Position numbers and translations under genes: made by a program
Shown here: positions 8,783 to 16,915 of the stretch, one piece after another
How positions within the stretch are numbered: position 1 is the first letter of the stretch
Layout of the letters: the number at the start of each line of letters is the position of its first letter
From: CAYVBN01 sp964538565
Lineage (GTDB): Bacteria > Pseudomonadota > Alphaproteobacteria > Rhizobiales > Xanthobacteraceae
Assembly (NCBI GenBank): GCA_964538565.1
Contig: CAZIGW010000315.1
Coordinates: 1 to 21,237 of the forward strand
Length of the DNA: 21,237 bases
Reading direction: 5' to 3'
Notes under the pieces: model-generated
Databases searched by the model: none
Told to the model about the DNA's origin: nothing
Seen by the model: the letters and a program-made list of their open reading frames with translations, nothing else

Positions 8783-9118
8783 GCGAAGGCTGCAGGGCGC
8801 AGGAGCGCAAGCGTATCGCGCCATGTGAGGTCGTTCCATCTGGTCCGTCGGCAGGATCGGCGGGATACGCCCTTGGCTGTCCCGCCCGAGGTCCATCCGA
8901 CAGTCGCGTTTTCCGCGGCGCGGCGCAGCGCGCAATGCTGTGCCGCAGAACCGGCATCCACGTCGGCACGCTGGACCAACCGCGAGCGCTGCTCTCCGAC
9001 ATCTGCTCACCGCAATCCGCAATCGGTCCCGGCTCCGGCGGCGTCCGGCCGACCCGCTTCCACTCGGTAGTCCGGCGCGGTAGAAACCCGCGTCCCGTCC
9101 TTCGTTTGGAGTTGCCCC
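8783..9118 (+). other. 336-base gap before the fumarase, with one hairpin
   Basis: No credible gene is present. GGCGGGA (8859-8865) and TCCCGCC (8880-8886) form a 7-bp stem with a 14-base loop, about 80 bases after the amidohydrolase stop. Without a T-run it is a weak terminator candidate. The fumarase promoter should lie in the remaining 230 bases, but I see no clear -35/-10 pair. The sequence just before the fumarase contains a usable ribosome site (ggagttgcccc). Confidence 0.4.
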
Positions 9119-10759
<1,641 letters not shown>

Positions 10760-10766
10760 CGAGCCT

Positions 10767-10812
10767 GGCGGGCGAGGCCCGCCGACCCCGCGGCCGGCCG
10801 GAGCCCGGCCGC
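10767..10812 (+). terminator. Tandem GC-rich hairpins after the fumarase
   Basis: GGCGGGC-gag-GCCCGCC (10767-10783) starts 8 bases after the fumarase stop. GCGGCCGG and CCGGCCGC (10790-10797 and 10805-10812) form a second 8-bp stem with a 7-base loop. Both are perfect stems placed where a terminator is expected. There is no proper T-run, only a short attt further on, so Rho-independent activity is plausible but not certain. Confidence 0.45.
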
Positions 10813-10965
10813 AGGCGCATTTCCCCGGGCGGACGGGGACTTGCGCGGCCAAGCCATCAAACTAAATGAATTTGCGCTGATCCGTGGACGGTCGCCGGGA
10901 CCTGGGCGCCCGTGGGCGGCTTTTCCGTTTTCGCATGGCTGATCGTGGTTTGAAGGGGGGCGCGA

Positions 10966-11115
10966 GTGTCACCCGGCGAACTGATGATCTTCTCTCTCGT
11001 GATGTCGGCGGTGTTCGTGCTCGCGGCCCTGGGGATCGCGGACGCCGAGCGGGATTCCGGAGCGGCACCGCCGCGTTGGTCCAACAAGCGAAGCGAGGTG
11101 GGACATGGGAACTGA
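10966..11115 (+). CDS. Small membrane protein (49 residues, GTG start)
   Basis: This ORF starts with GTG and encodes a short polar start (SPGELM), one strong transmembrane helix (IFSLVMSAVFVLAALGIA) and a charged tail (DAERDSGAAPPRWSNKRSE). A G-rich ribosome site (aaggggggc) lies at good distance before the GTG. Its 3' end overlaps the start of the next gene by 11 bases, which suggests translational coupling. I know of no named family. The well-formed helix, ribosome site and overlap together make it a likely real gene. Confidence 0.5.
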   Translation: MSPGELMIFSLVMSAVFVLAALGIADAERDSGAAPPRWSNKRSEVGHGN

Positions 11116-11512
11116 ACGGCACTGGGAGGACGAACGCTTCGACACGATCGTCGAGCCGGCCGAGGACGAGGTCCTCGACCTCGACGCCATCCTGCATCCG
11201 GCGCGAAAGTTCGCGCATCCATCCGACGTTGTGCAGGATCCGCGCCTCTCCTTGCAGGAGAAGCGCGCGATCCTGTCGTCCTGGGCGTCCGACGCCTGCG
11301 CGGTCGAATCGGCGCCCGCCCTGCGCACGCCGGCCGGAGTGCCGAGACCGGTGCGGTTCAAGGACGTGATCGATGCGCTGCAGAGTCTGGATGCGACCGC
11401 GCGGTCCGACACGGATCGATCAGAACGGATCTCGCGGCGGAGGCGGACGTCCTGGGGACGGGGCCGCCGGTCGGGTTCGGAGAGCGACGGCGGGATCGGC
11501 GCCACGGGGTAA
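11105..11512 (+). CDS. Conserved hypothetical protein
   Basis: A 135-residue soluble protein with an acidic N-terminal half. The core (residues about 26-60) reads DLDAILHPARKFAHPSDVVQ, then DPRLSLQEKRAILSSWASDA and CAVE. The pattern HPxxxFxHPxDVVxDPxLSxxEKRAILxSWASDACAVE is one I recall from uncharacterised Hyphomicrobiales proteins. A PVRFKDVIDALQSLD helix follows, then a basic, low-complexity tail. The start at 11105 lies inside the end of the small membrane ORF and so may be translated by coupling. No enzymatic motif is visible and the function is unknown. The sigma-EcfG-like promoter for the downstream kinase begins 8 bases after this stop. Confidence 0.72.
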   Translation: MGTERHWEDERFDTIVEPAEDEVLDLDAILHPARKFAHPSDVVQDPRLSLQEKRAILSSWASDACAVESAPALRTPAGVPRPVRFKDVIDALQSLDATARSDTDRSERISRRRRTSWGRGRRSGSESDGGIGATG

Positions 11513-11519
11513 GGGGAAA

Positions 11520-11545
11520 GGAACCGGCGTCTCCGCTGGCGCGTT
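11520..11545 (+). promoter_or_regulatory. Sigma-EcfG-like (general stress response) promoter
   Basis: GGAAC at 11520-11524 and CGTT at 11542-11545 are separated by exactly 17 bases. This matches the consensus GGAAC-N16/17-CGTT of sigma-EcfG promoters, which drive the alphaproteobacterial general stress response under PhyR-NepR control. It lies in the 216-base gap before the HWE kinase gene and points at it. It is the only such match I found by eye in the intergenic regions of the window. Identification is by consensus match only. Confidence 0.55.
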
Positions 11546-11636
11546 ACAATCCTGCGGCGGACCCAACGGCAAGGCGGCGCGGCGCGCGCGACGCGTGCGA
11601 TCGCGGCAGTTTGTTTGCTGCGCTGCAGGAGTAACC

Positions 11637-11720
11637 ATGCCGCACAACGCGAATCCAGGGAGGCCCATGCCCGTTGCATCCGTCTCGAACGACCTGCAGG
11701 CGTGCACGGCGCCGCAATAG
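11637..11720 (+). CDS. Possible 27-codon leader ORF before the HWE kinase
   Basis: ATG at 11637 follows a good ribosome site (caggagtaacc). It opens a 27-codon frame (MPHNANPGRPMPVASVSN, then DLQACTAPQ) ending at 11720, eight bases before the kinase ATG at 11729. The kinase start itself has a poor ribosome site, so reinitiation from this leader would explain its translation. The peptide has no recognisable domain. It could also be chance. Confidence 0.3.
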   Translation: MPHNANPGRPMPVASVSNDLQACTAPQ

Positions 11721-11728
11721 GCACACGG

Positions 11729-12886
11729 ATGTCCGGCGGCCTCGCTTCCCTGCCGCACAAGGTCCCGAACGTCGGCTCGGCCGACGACCTGCGCCGCTGC
11801 CTGCGCGATCTGATCGCGATCTCGTCGCTTCCCACGCTCTGGATCGAGGCCGACGAGCGGCGGATCGCCACCGATCTCGCCGACACTCTGATCGGGCTGC
11901 TGCACCTCGATTTCGCCGGCGTGACGCTGAGCCCGGAAGGCAAGCCGCGCACGGAGGTGCGGCGTACGCGCCGCGTCGGCGGCCGCAGGCGCGGGGCGGC
12001 GCTGTTCGACCGGCTCGTCGAGCTTGAGCCCGGCTTCCACGAGATCGCCGATCCGACCGGCGAGGAGCGCTACCGCATCCTCTGCATCGCGCTCGGCGGC
12101 CGCGAGGCGGTGCTGCGCGTGGGGAGCCGCCGGCCCGATTTCCCGACCGAACCCGAGCGCATCCTGCTGCGTGCCGCGGCGAACAACGCCGCGCTCGCCG
12201 TGCGTCTCAACCGCAAGGTAGAGCGCGCGCGCACCGACCGGCAGCACATGCAGGAGCAGCAGGATCTGCTGCTCGTGGAGATCAGCCACCGCGTCAAGAA
12301 CACGCTTGCCATCGTGCAGTCGATCTCGGCGCAGACGCTGCGCCACGCGGCTAGCCCGCAGGATTTCCACGCCTCGTTCGAGGCGCGGCTCGCGGCGCTT
12401 TCCTACGCGCACAGCCTGCTGATCGAGACCAACTGGGAGGGGATGTCGTTCCGCGCGCTGCTCGAGCGCGTGCTCGCCGCCTGGGGGGCCGAATATCCGA
12501 AGCGGTGCACGCTCACGGGCGACGACATTCTCATCGGCGCCAATGACGCCGTGTCCACCATCATGCTGTTCCACGAACTCGCCAACAACGCGGTGAAATA
12601 CGGCGCGCTGTCGGGCGCGGCCGGGCAGGTGTCGATCGAATGGCGGCGGCTCGAAGCGCCGCGCCGTCTCGCGGTGCGCTGGGAGGAGACCGGCGGGCCG
12701 ACGGTTCACGTCCCGAACCGGCGCGGCTTCGGCTCGCTGCTGATCGAGCGCGGGGTGACCCCCGGCAGCTCCTGCTTCGATTTCCGTCCCGAGGGGCTCG
12801 TCTGCACGTTCGAACTGCCGCTGCACACGGACCGCGGGCTGGCGCGAGCGCCGCTTCTTCGGGACGACCATCGCGCCCGCGCCTGA
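11729..12886 (+). CDS. HWE-family sensor histidine kinase with GAF-like domain
   Basis: A 385-residue soluble kinase. Residues about 15-160 form a GAF-like sensor (DLRRCLRDLIAISSLPTLW near the start, RVGSRRPDFPTEPERILL near the end). A linker helix leads to the HWE dimerisation box LLLVEISHRVKNTLAIVQSI with phosphoacceptor H187 and SAQTLR. The ATPase part has MLFHELANNAVKYGALS, giving the family histidine in the N-box, and WEE in VRWEETGGP, matching the WxE of the HWE name. RGFGSLLIERG is the later G-box. HWE kinases are abundant in Hyphomicrobiales; several feed the PhyR-EcfG general stress response. No membrane helix or response regulator is encoded nearby. The ATG at 11729 is used because the GAF domain begins soon after; a GTG at 11702 is an alternative. 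The EcfG-like promoter upstream suggests stress feedback. Confidence 0.88.
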   Translation: MSGGLASLPHKVPNVGSADDLRRCLRDLIAISSLPTLWIEADERRIATDLADTLIGLLHLDFAGVTLSPEGKPRTEVRRTRRVGGRRRGAALFDRLVELEPGFHEIADPTGEERYRILCIALGGREAVLRVGSRRPDFPTEPERILLRAAANNAALAVRLNRKVERARTDRQHMQEQQDLLLVEISHRVKNTLAIVQSISAQTLRHAASPQDFHASFEARLAALSYAHSLLIETNWEGMSFRALLERVLAAWGAEYPKRCTLTGDDILIGANDAVSTIMLFHELANNAVKYGALSGAAGQVSIEWRRLEAPRRLAVRWEETGGPTVHVPNRRGFGSLLIERGVTPGSSCFDFRPEGLVCTFELPLHTDRGLARAPLLRDDHRARA

Positions 12887-12918
12887 TCCCCGCCTTCGAA
12901 GCTCGCGATCCGGCCCGA

Positions 12919-13059
12919 TCAGAGCGCGGCCAACAGCGCGATCATCGCCGAGATGACCAGATATTTGCCGGTCATCGCCCAGGAATGAAGCTGGTCCGCC
13001 AAACCGGACAGCCAGAGAACCGAGGCCAATGCGACGAGGCCGTATTTGAGCAACACCAT
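12919..13059 (-). CDS. Small membrane protein (46 residues)
   Basis: Too short to attract attention, but protein-like. It begins MVLLKYGLVALASVLWLSGL, then ADQLHSWAMTGKYLVISAMI and ALLAAL. Two hydrophobic helices flank a short polar loop (ADQLHSWAMTGKY). A purine-rich site (aaaggg) precedes the ATG at 13059. It is convergent with the HWE kinase, its stop lying 32 bases from the kinase stop. I recall similar tiny proteins in related bacteria but no assigned function. Confidence 0.58.
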   Translation of the reverse strand: MVLLKYGLVALASVLWLSGLADQLHSWAMTGKYLVISAMIALLAAL

Positions 13060-13337
13060 GGCGACCCTTTCGCCGCGAACGCGGCAGTGCCCCCGCTCAC
13101 CCGCCCCATGCCCGAAATCCCCGGCTCCTGTGTCCCCTCTGCGGGTTTCCTTTCAATAAATGCGTGCGGCCGAACTTTCCTCAAACGCGCCCGGCATGAT
13201 TTTCATTTCCGCGCATTCGCGTTCATGCCGCGCGGATTGGCAATGCGACGCGTTCGCGCGCCCGCTGCTCGCAGCTTGAAGCACGAAGCGTGCCGCCGAC
13301 CCATTCGACGGAAGTCGCAGACGCCGCCGGCACCCCC

Positions 13338-13802
13338 TCAGTTCGCCGGCCCGGCCTTGCGCGGATGGACGTGGCCGTGTTCGCCGTGCGGCCGGCCGGC
13401 GCCTTCCGCCGGCATGTAGACGACGTGGCCGTGCTGCACGCCGCGCTCGGCGATGATGTGGTCCGCGAACGCCTGGATCCGGCTGCCGCGTCCCTTGAGC
13501 ACGGTCACTTCGAGGCAGCGCGTCGGGTCGAGGTGCACGTGCAGCGTCGCCTGCGCGAGGTCGTGGTGGTCGTGGAAGTCGCGCGCCAGGCGCTTCGGCA
13601 GTTCGCGCGCCTCGTGGTCGTAGACGTAGACGAGCGCGGCGACGCACTGGCGGCTGTCGGGTACTTCGCGCGCGGCCTGCTGCAGTCCGCTGCGGGCGAG
13701 ATCGCGGATCGCTTCCGACCGGTTGCCGTAGCCGCGTCCGGCCATGTAGCGGTCGAGCTCGGCTGCGAGGTCGTCGTCGATCGTGATGGTGACGCGCTGC
13801 AT
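13338..13802 (-). CDS. nikR: NikR, nickel-responsive transcriptional repressor
   Basis: A 154-residue regulator. The N-terminal ribbon-helix-helix domain (MQRVTITIDDDLAAELDRYM, then NRSEAIRDLARSGL) binds DNA. The C-terminal ACT-like domain has all four high-affinity nickel ligands, H77, H88, H90 and C96, in DFHDHHDLAQATLHVHLDPT and RCLEV. These are offset by one from the E. coli ligands H76, H87, H89 and C95. With nickel bound, NikR represses nickel uptake genes. The tail is histidine-rich (RPHGEHGHVHP, residues 138-147). A ggag ribosome site precedes the ATG. No nik transporter, urease or hydrogenase gene is in the window, so its targets lie elsewhere, and no NikR-type operator is visible upstream. 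Confidence 0.95.
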   Translation of the reverse strand: MQRVTITIDDDLAAELDRYMAGRGYGNRSEAIRDLARSGLQQAAREVPDSRQCVAALVYVYDHEARELPKRLARDFHDHHDLAQATLHVHLDPTRCLEVTVLKGRGSRIQAFADHIIAERGVQHGHVVYMPAEGAGRPHGEHGHVHPRKAGPAN

Positions 13803-13871
13803 GAGATCTCCATGCGAAGTCCGCGGATCGCATCCGGCCTCGGATGCCGACGGAAGCGGCGGATACTACCA

Positions 13872-13900
13872 GCATGATCCCGAAAAGTGGGGACCGGTTT
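13872..13900. repeat. Partial copy of a dispersed Hyphomicrobiales intergenic repeat
   Basis: The stretch contains GCATGATCCCGAAAAGTGG followed by ggaccggttt. I recall this pattern as one arm of a palindromic intergenic repeat common in Bradyrhizobium-like genomes, where the other arm is close to cggatcagatcatgc. Here the second arm is degraded (ggggccggatgcgc). It sits in the nikR upstream region. Identification is from memory. Confidence 0.5.
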
Positions 13901-14027
13901 GGGGCCGGATGCGCGCGCCGAGGGCACGATGCAGAGTCCGTGCGGCCCCTTGGCATCGCGTCGACCAGATGACGCCGGGGCGCACCAGACACCCGCCCCG
14001 CCGATTCGATTCGGCTCCGCGGGCCGG

Positions 14028-14339
14028 TCAGAAGCCGCGGTAGGGCTTGCAGACGCCGTCCTGCACGGTGAACCGCCGGTCGAGGCAGTACCAGCCGCCG
14101 TTGCGCGGATCGTAGCGCGGCCTGCGAAGGTCGGCCGATCCCCACGCCCGCGGCGGATAGTAACCGCGCTCGCCATAGTAGCGCGGCGCGTAGTCGCGCG
14201 GGCGGTAGCCGTAGTGGGAGTACGGCTGCCCGTAAACGGGCGGACCGTATTGGTAGGGTTGGGCGTTGGCTGGTTTGGGCGTGAGCGGCGCGAAGCAGGC
14301 GAGCGTGCCAAGACCAAGGGCGGTCAGAATCCGGCGCAT
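14028..14339 (-). CDS. Small exported Tyr/Pro/Arg-rich protein
   Basis: A 103-residue protein with a signal peptide (MRRILTALGLGTLACFAPL, cleavage after AnA near residue 27). The mature part is rich in Tyr, Pro, Gly and Arg (QPYQYGPPVYGQPYSHYGYR and YAPRYYGERGYYPPRAWG). It ends with a compact C-terminus that has two cysteines in NGGWYCLDRRFTVQDGVCKP, probably a disulfide. The ATG at 14339 is preferred to the upstream GTG at 14348 because ggaggt lies at ideal distance. I assign no function; such proteins are frequent in the periplasm or at the surface of Hyphomicrobiales. It may be cotranscribed with the zinc-ribbon gene 78 bases upstream. Confidence 0.68.
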   Translation of the reverse strand: MRRILTALGLGTLACFAPLTPKPANAQPYQYGPPVYGQPYSHYGYRPRDYAPRYYGERGYYPPRAWGSADLRRPRYDPRNGGWYCLDRRFTVQDGVCKPYRGF

Positions 14340-14417
14340 GGCTGTCACCTCCGGTCGATTGTCCGCATGATCGTCCCGGAACGCGAATGAACGGCGACCG
14401 AATGGGTTCCCGGCCTT

Positions 14418-14615
14418 TTATTCATTTTGGCGCGATCCCGGCGGGCGGCCGCTCGACATCTTTTCCCGCGTCACGACGTGCCTGCAGCCCTCGCACCGGA
14501 AGGTGTGCAGCTCCGGCAGCGGCCCGGTCTTGGGCGTGATCCGCACGAGCGTCATCGCCGCGCCGCAGCGGTCGCAGAGAGGCGGGGCCGGGGCCGGGTC
14601 CGGGTCCTTCGGCAT
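14418..14615 (-). CDS. Small zinc-ribbon protein
   Basis: A 65-residue protein with two CxxC knuckles, CDRC (residues 14-17) and CEGC, about 24 residues apart, the arrangement of a single zinc ribbon. The linker MTLVRITPKTGPLPELHTFR is typical of short uncharacterised zinc-ribbon proteins in Hyphomicrobiales. A zinc-binding structural or nucleic-acid role is inferred only from the fold. It precedes the secreted Tyr-rich gene on the same strand, and the downstream stretch is AT-rich (ttttattcatttt). Confidence 0.68.
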   Translation of the reverse strand: MPKDPDPAPAPPLCDRCGAAMTLVRITPKTGPLPELHTFRCEGCRHVVTREKMSSGRPPGSRQNE

Positions 14616-14869
14616 GGTCGGCGACCGCAGCCCGGAACGGCCGCCGCCGCATTGAACGAGATCAAGGCCGGGCGCCCTCTTTGGTGCCTCGGGTCCCCGT
14701 CCCAGAGAAAGCGTTCGCCGCCGCGGGGCGGCCGACGAAGCCGCCGGTCGGGCGGCAATGCGTTACCGGACGTTAACGAATCGGCGGGAAAGTGAGGCAG
14801 GCTGCGCGCCTGCCGCGCAGGCCCGAATGGCCGGTCACCGGCGCGGCCGGCCCGTTCGCGGAGGCTCCA

Positions 14870-15307
14870 ATGTCGATTTCGCTCATCCCTGCCTACAAGC
14901 AGATGGAGAGCTGGCACGCGACCCAGAAGGCCGTGACCGACTCCCTCATCGGCTCGGCCTCGAGCGCGACATCGGCCGTCGACTTCAGCTCGGCCTTCAC
15001 CAGCGTCGCCGGCAATTTCTACACCAGCCTCGGCAACCTCGCCGGCCAGCAGGCGCTCAACCGCGTGCAGTCGCAGCTGCAGGCGGCGCTCGCCGACCAG
15101 GGCACGGTCTCGCTCGACGCCGGGCAGAAGTTCGCGCAGTCCGCCGGCAACGCCATCCTGGCCCAGCTCGGGATGTATGGATCGAGCTCCTCGTCCTCGA
15201 GTTCCTCGGGCTACACCGCGCCGGTCGACGCCGCGACCGGCTACAGCTACGTGCAGACCTCGGCCGCCAACATGGCGACGCTCGGCGCCCTCAACCTGTT
15301 CGCGTGA
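14870..15307 (+). CDS. Ser/Ala-rich protein of unknown function
   Basis: A 145-residue protein with no signal peptide or membrane helix. It starts MSISLIPAYKQMESWHATQK and has amphipathic, flagellin-like Ser/Ala/Gln/Asn-rich stretches (SSAFTSVAGNFYTSLGNLAG, LNRVQSQLQAALADQG). A run of nine serines follows (residues 105-113), then YSYVQTSAANMATLGALNLFA. The composition suggests a helical secreted or structural protein, but I recognise no family. The ATG at 14870 has a gcggagg ribosome site, so the longer frame from 14792 is not used. A long gap with structured repeats follows. Confidence 0.66.
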   Translation: MSISLIPAYKQMESWHATQKAVTDSLIGSASSATSAVDFSSAFTSVAGNFYTSLGNLAGQQALNRVQSQLQAALADQGTVSLDAGQKFAQSAGNAILAQLGMYGSSSSSSSSSGYTAPVDAATGYSYVQTSAANMATLGALNLFA

Positions 15308-15426
15308 GTTCTCGCGCGGCGGGACCAGGCTGATCGAACGCGCGTGTGGCGGACGCGTGGCCGTAAACCGGCGAGCGCATTCCGTTCTCTCGTCTCTCGC
15401 GGGCAACGCCTGTCGCCGCATTCCTT

Positions 15427-15474
15427 GTCCCGGGCGCACTGCCGCGCGCAAGCGGTGCCGTGTTGACCCGGGAC
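15427..15474. repeat. Inverted repeat unit A (GTCCCGGG / CCCGGGAC)
   Basis: GTCCCGGG (15427-15434) and CCCGGGAC (15467-15474) are perfect 8-bp arms. Inside them, GCA-ctg-CCGC pairs with GCGG-TGC around gcgcaa, extending the fold. It lies 37 bases from a second unit of similar composition. It resembles the GGGTCCCGG-type intergenic elements I recall from Bradyrhizobium and Rhodopseudomonas. Confidence 0.5.
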
Positions 15475-15511
15475 CCAGACGATCCTTGGCGCCGATGACG
15501 ACGACGCATTG

Positions 15512-15561
15512 ATCCCGGACCTGCGGCGCAACACGCCGCAGCGGCGCACCGCGTCCGGGAT
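15512..15561. repeat. Inverted repeat unit B, nested hairpin (ATCCCGGAC / GTCCGGGAT)
   Basis: The outer arms ATCCCGGAC (15512-15520) and GTCCGGGAT (15553-15561) are perfect over 9 bp. Directly inside the left arm, CTGCGGCG (15521-15528) pairs with CGCCGCAG (15534-15541) around the loop CAACA, giving an 8-bp inner stem. An 11-base bulge separates the two stems on the right side. The nested perfect arms go beyond what base composition alone suggests. Confidence 0.55.
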
Positions 15562-15840
15562 GCGAACGGCGAAGTGCGATGGACGCAACGGCGGATGTCC
15601 GGGCGAAACACGTCCGGATGCGCGACGCCGCGCGTCTCGGTCCTGACTGGGCTTCCCGTGTCCCGGCACGCCGCACGCGTCCGCGGAGAGAAGCAATCCA
15701 AGACCGGTGTTTCAGCCGCCGCGCGGGCTGGGCGCAGCGAAACCCAAGATGTCCGCGCGGGGGCGCGGGCTTCGATTGGACCGAGGTTCTCGCTTGGCGG
15801 CGCGCCTGACGGGCCTCGCGGTGCGCGCCGCGTCGTTCTC

Positions 15841-15868
15841 AAGAAAGAGGCCGCCCGCGGGCGGCCTC
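15841..15868 (-). terminator. Intrinsic terminator of the small exported-protein gene
   Basis: GAGGCCGCCCG followed by CGGGCGGCCTC is a perfect 22-base palindrome at 15847-15868. Read on the minus strand it is followed at once by TTTCTT, as expected of a Rho-independent terminator. It lies about 20 bases after the stop of the minus-strand gene at 15889-16125. This is the best terminator in the window. Confidence 0.78.
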
Positions 15869-15888
15869 GATCGCGTCGTTGATCGCGT

Positions 15889-16125
15889 TCAGTAGTTCGG
15901 CCGGCAATGGCCGCCGCGGCCGAGGTGGTAGCCGCGCGGGCAGGGGTGCCGCCACGGACGAACGTAGTCACGCACACAGCGCCCGTGCGGGCCGCGATGC
16001 CAGCCGAGGCCGCAGCCGCCGGCCACCTGGATGACATCGGAGGGGCTCGACAGCGGGGTGACGGGCAGCGCCTGCGCGGCGCCCACGAGCGTGAGCGTGA
16101 ATGCGATCGCGAGCAGTGTTTTCAT
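15889..16125 (-). CDS. Small exported Gly/His/Arg-rich protein
   Basis: A 78-residue protein with a signal peptide (MKTLLAIAFTLTLVGAAQAL, cleavage after AQA). The mature part contains GGCGLGWHRGPHGRCVRDY and HPCPRGYHLGRGGHCRPNY, with four cysteines and many His, Gly and Arg. The GWHRGPxGxC pattern is typical of small secreted proteins I recall from Bradyrhizobium-like bacteria; the function is unknown. The ATG at 16125 is preferred to 16140 because gggagagaag precedes it. A strong terminator follows. It is the last gene before the AT-rich island. Confidence 0.72.
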   Translation of the reverse strand: MKTLLAIAFTLTLVGAAQALPVTPLSSPSDVIQVAGGCGLGWHRGPHGRCVRDYVRPWRHPCPRGYHLGRGGHCRPNY

Positions 16126-16235
16126 CGTCTTCTCTCCCATTGAGCAATGGCGCCGGCAGAGGATGCAGCGGGGAAGATGAACGGGGGATGAGCGGGGGAG
16201 AGGTTAGCGGCGCGCAAGCGCCTCGGAACATGAAG

Positions 16236-16274
16236 GTGAGTCATTTTGACTCACCCCCACGTTTGCGATTTACT
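16236..16274 (+). promoter_or_regulatory. Perfect palindrome overlapping a promoter-like -35 element
   Basis: GTGAGTCA-TTT-TGACTCAC (16236-16254) is a perfect 8-bp inverted repeat with a 3-base spacer. The hexamer TTGACT at 16246-16251 inside it looks like a -35 element, followed after 17 bases by TTTACT (16269-16274); the downstream sequence is AT-rich (taatatttttttt). The methyltransferase ATG follows at 16319. An operator that controls this gene is the simplest reading. A terminator is less likely, as no T-run follows directly on either strand. Confidence 0.4.
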
Positions 16275-16318
16275 AAATATATGATTCGACTAATATTTTT
16301 TTTCAGAGAGGCAGCGAA

Positions 16319-16915
16319 ATGGCCGACGCGACATATAATTTGAATGGCGGCTTCAAGCCGACGACAAAACGCTTTGCGGATTTGGAGGGGCCGGACTTCT
16401 TTCCAACGCCACATTGGGCGACGTTCGCACTTGTCGAGAACGAAAAATTCAAAGGAGATATATGGGAGTGTGCCTGCGGCGATGGCGCGATGTCTCGTGT
16501 CCTTGAGCAAACGGGCTGCTCCGTTCCAAGCTCTGATCTTTACGAGCGTGGTTATGGCGAAGCGGGAATTGACTTTTTAAGACCAACTCGTGATGCCGAT
16601 AACATCGTGACCAATCCGCCTTACAATTGCGCGGAGGGATTTGTCGCGAGTGGCGTCAAGCATGCACGTCGGAAGTTTGCCCTGCTTCTCCGCCTTGCTT
16701 TCCTCGAGGGCGCAAATCGAGCCAACACGATCTTTGCAAAGACACCGCCTTCACGGGTCTGGGTGTTCAGCGAGCGCATCACTTTCTATCCCAAGGGTAT
16801 TGACCCTAAGGGGAGTGGCACGACGGCATATGCATGGTTGGTGTGGGACAAAGATGCGCCGGGCTCAACCGAATTGAAATGGTTCAAGCCCGGCTATAAG
16901 GCGAAGTACGCCTAG
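16319..16915 (+). CDS. Phage-type adenine DNA methyltransferase
   Basis: A 198-residue SAM-dependent methyltransferase. Visible motifs are DFFPTP (residues 26-31, motif X-like), WECACGDGAMS (49-59, the SAM-binding motif I), SSDLYERG (71-78, motif II) and the catalytic NPPY (99-102, in DNIVTNPPYN), which is typical of N6-adenine methylation. The later part (AYAWLVWDKD) is common in short phage enzymes. No specificity domain is seen, so the target site cannot be read. The ribosome site gagagg precedes the ATG. Base use is clearly more AT-rich than in the core genes, which suggests acquisition. It converges with the winged-helix gene, and their ends overlap by 4 bases. Confidence 0.8.
   Translation: MADATYNLNGGFKPTTKRFADLEGPDFFPTPHWATFALVENEKFKGDIWECACGDGAMSRVLEQTGCSVPSSDLYERGYGEAGIDFLRPTRDADNIVTNPPYNCAEGFVASGVKHARRKFALLLRLAFLEGANRANTIFAKTPPSRVWVFSERITFYPKGIDPKGSGTTAYAWLVWDKDAPGSTELKWFKPGYKAKYA

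Larger units (their letters stand above)
15308..15888. other. 581-base intergenic stretch without a credible gene
   Basis: All open frames here have arginine/alanine-rich, shadow-like composition and lack ribosome sites. The stretch contains two inverted-repeat units (15427-15474 and 15512-15561, listed separately). A loose direct repeat follows: cgtccgggatgcg near 15552 and cgtccggatgcgcg near 15610. The terminator of the gene on the minus strand (15841-15868) lies at its right end. Otherwise I see nothing recognisable in 15620-15840. Confidence 0.5.

Noticed and set aside
13281..13293. Hairpin GCACG-aag-CGTGC as nikR terminator
   Set aside because: The stem is only 5 bp, with no clear T-run on the minus strand.
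13803..14027. NikR operator upstream of nikR
   Set aside because: No GTATGA-N16-TCATAC-like dyad could be found.
14763..14776. CtrA-like site TTAC-N6-TTAA upstream of the Ser-rich gene
   Set aside because: The consensus needs TTAA-N7-TTAA; here one half-site is changed and the spacer is one base short.
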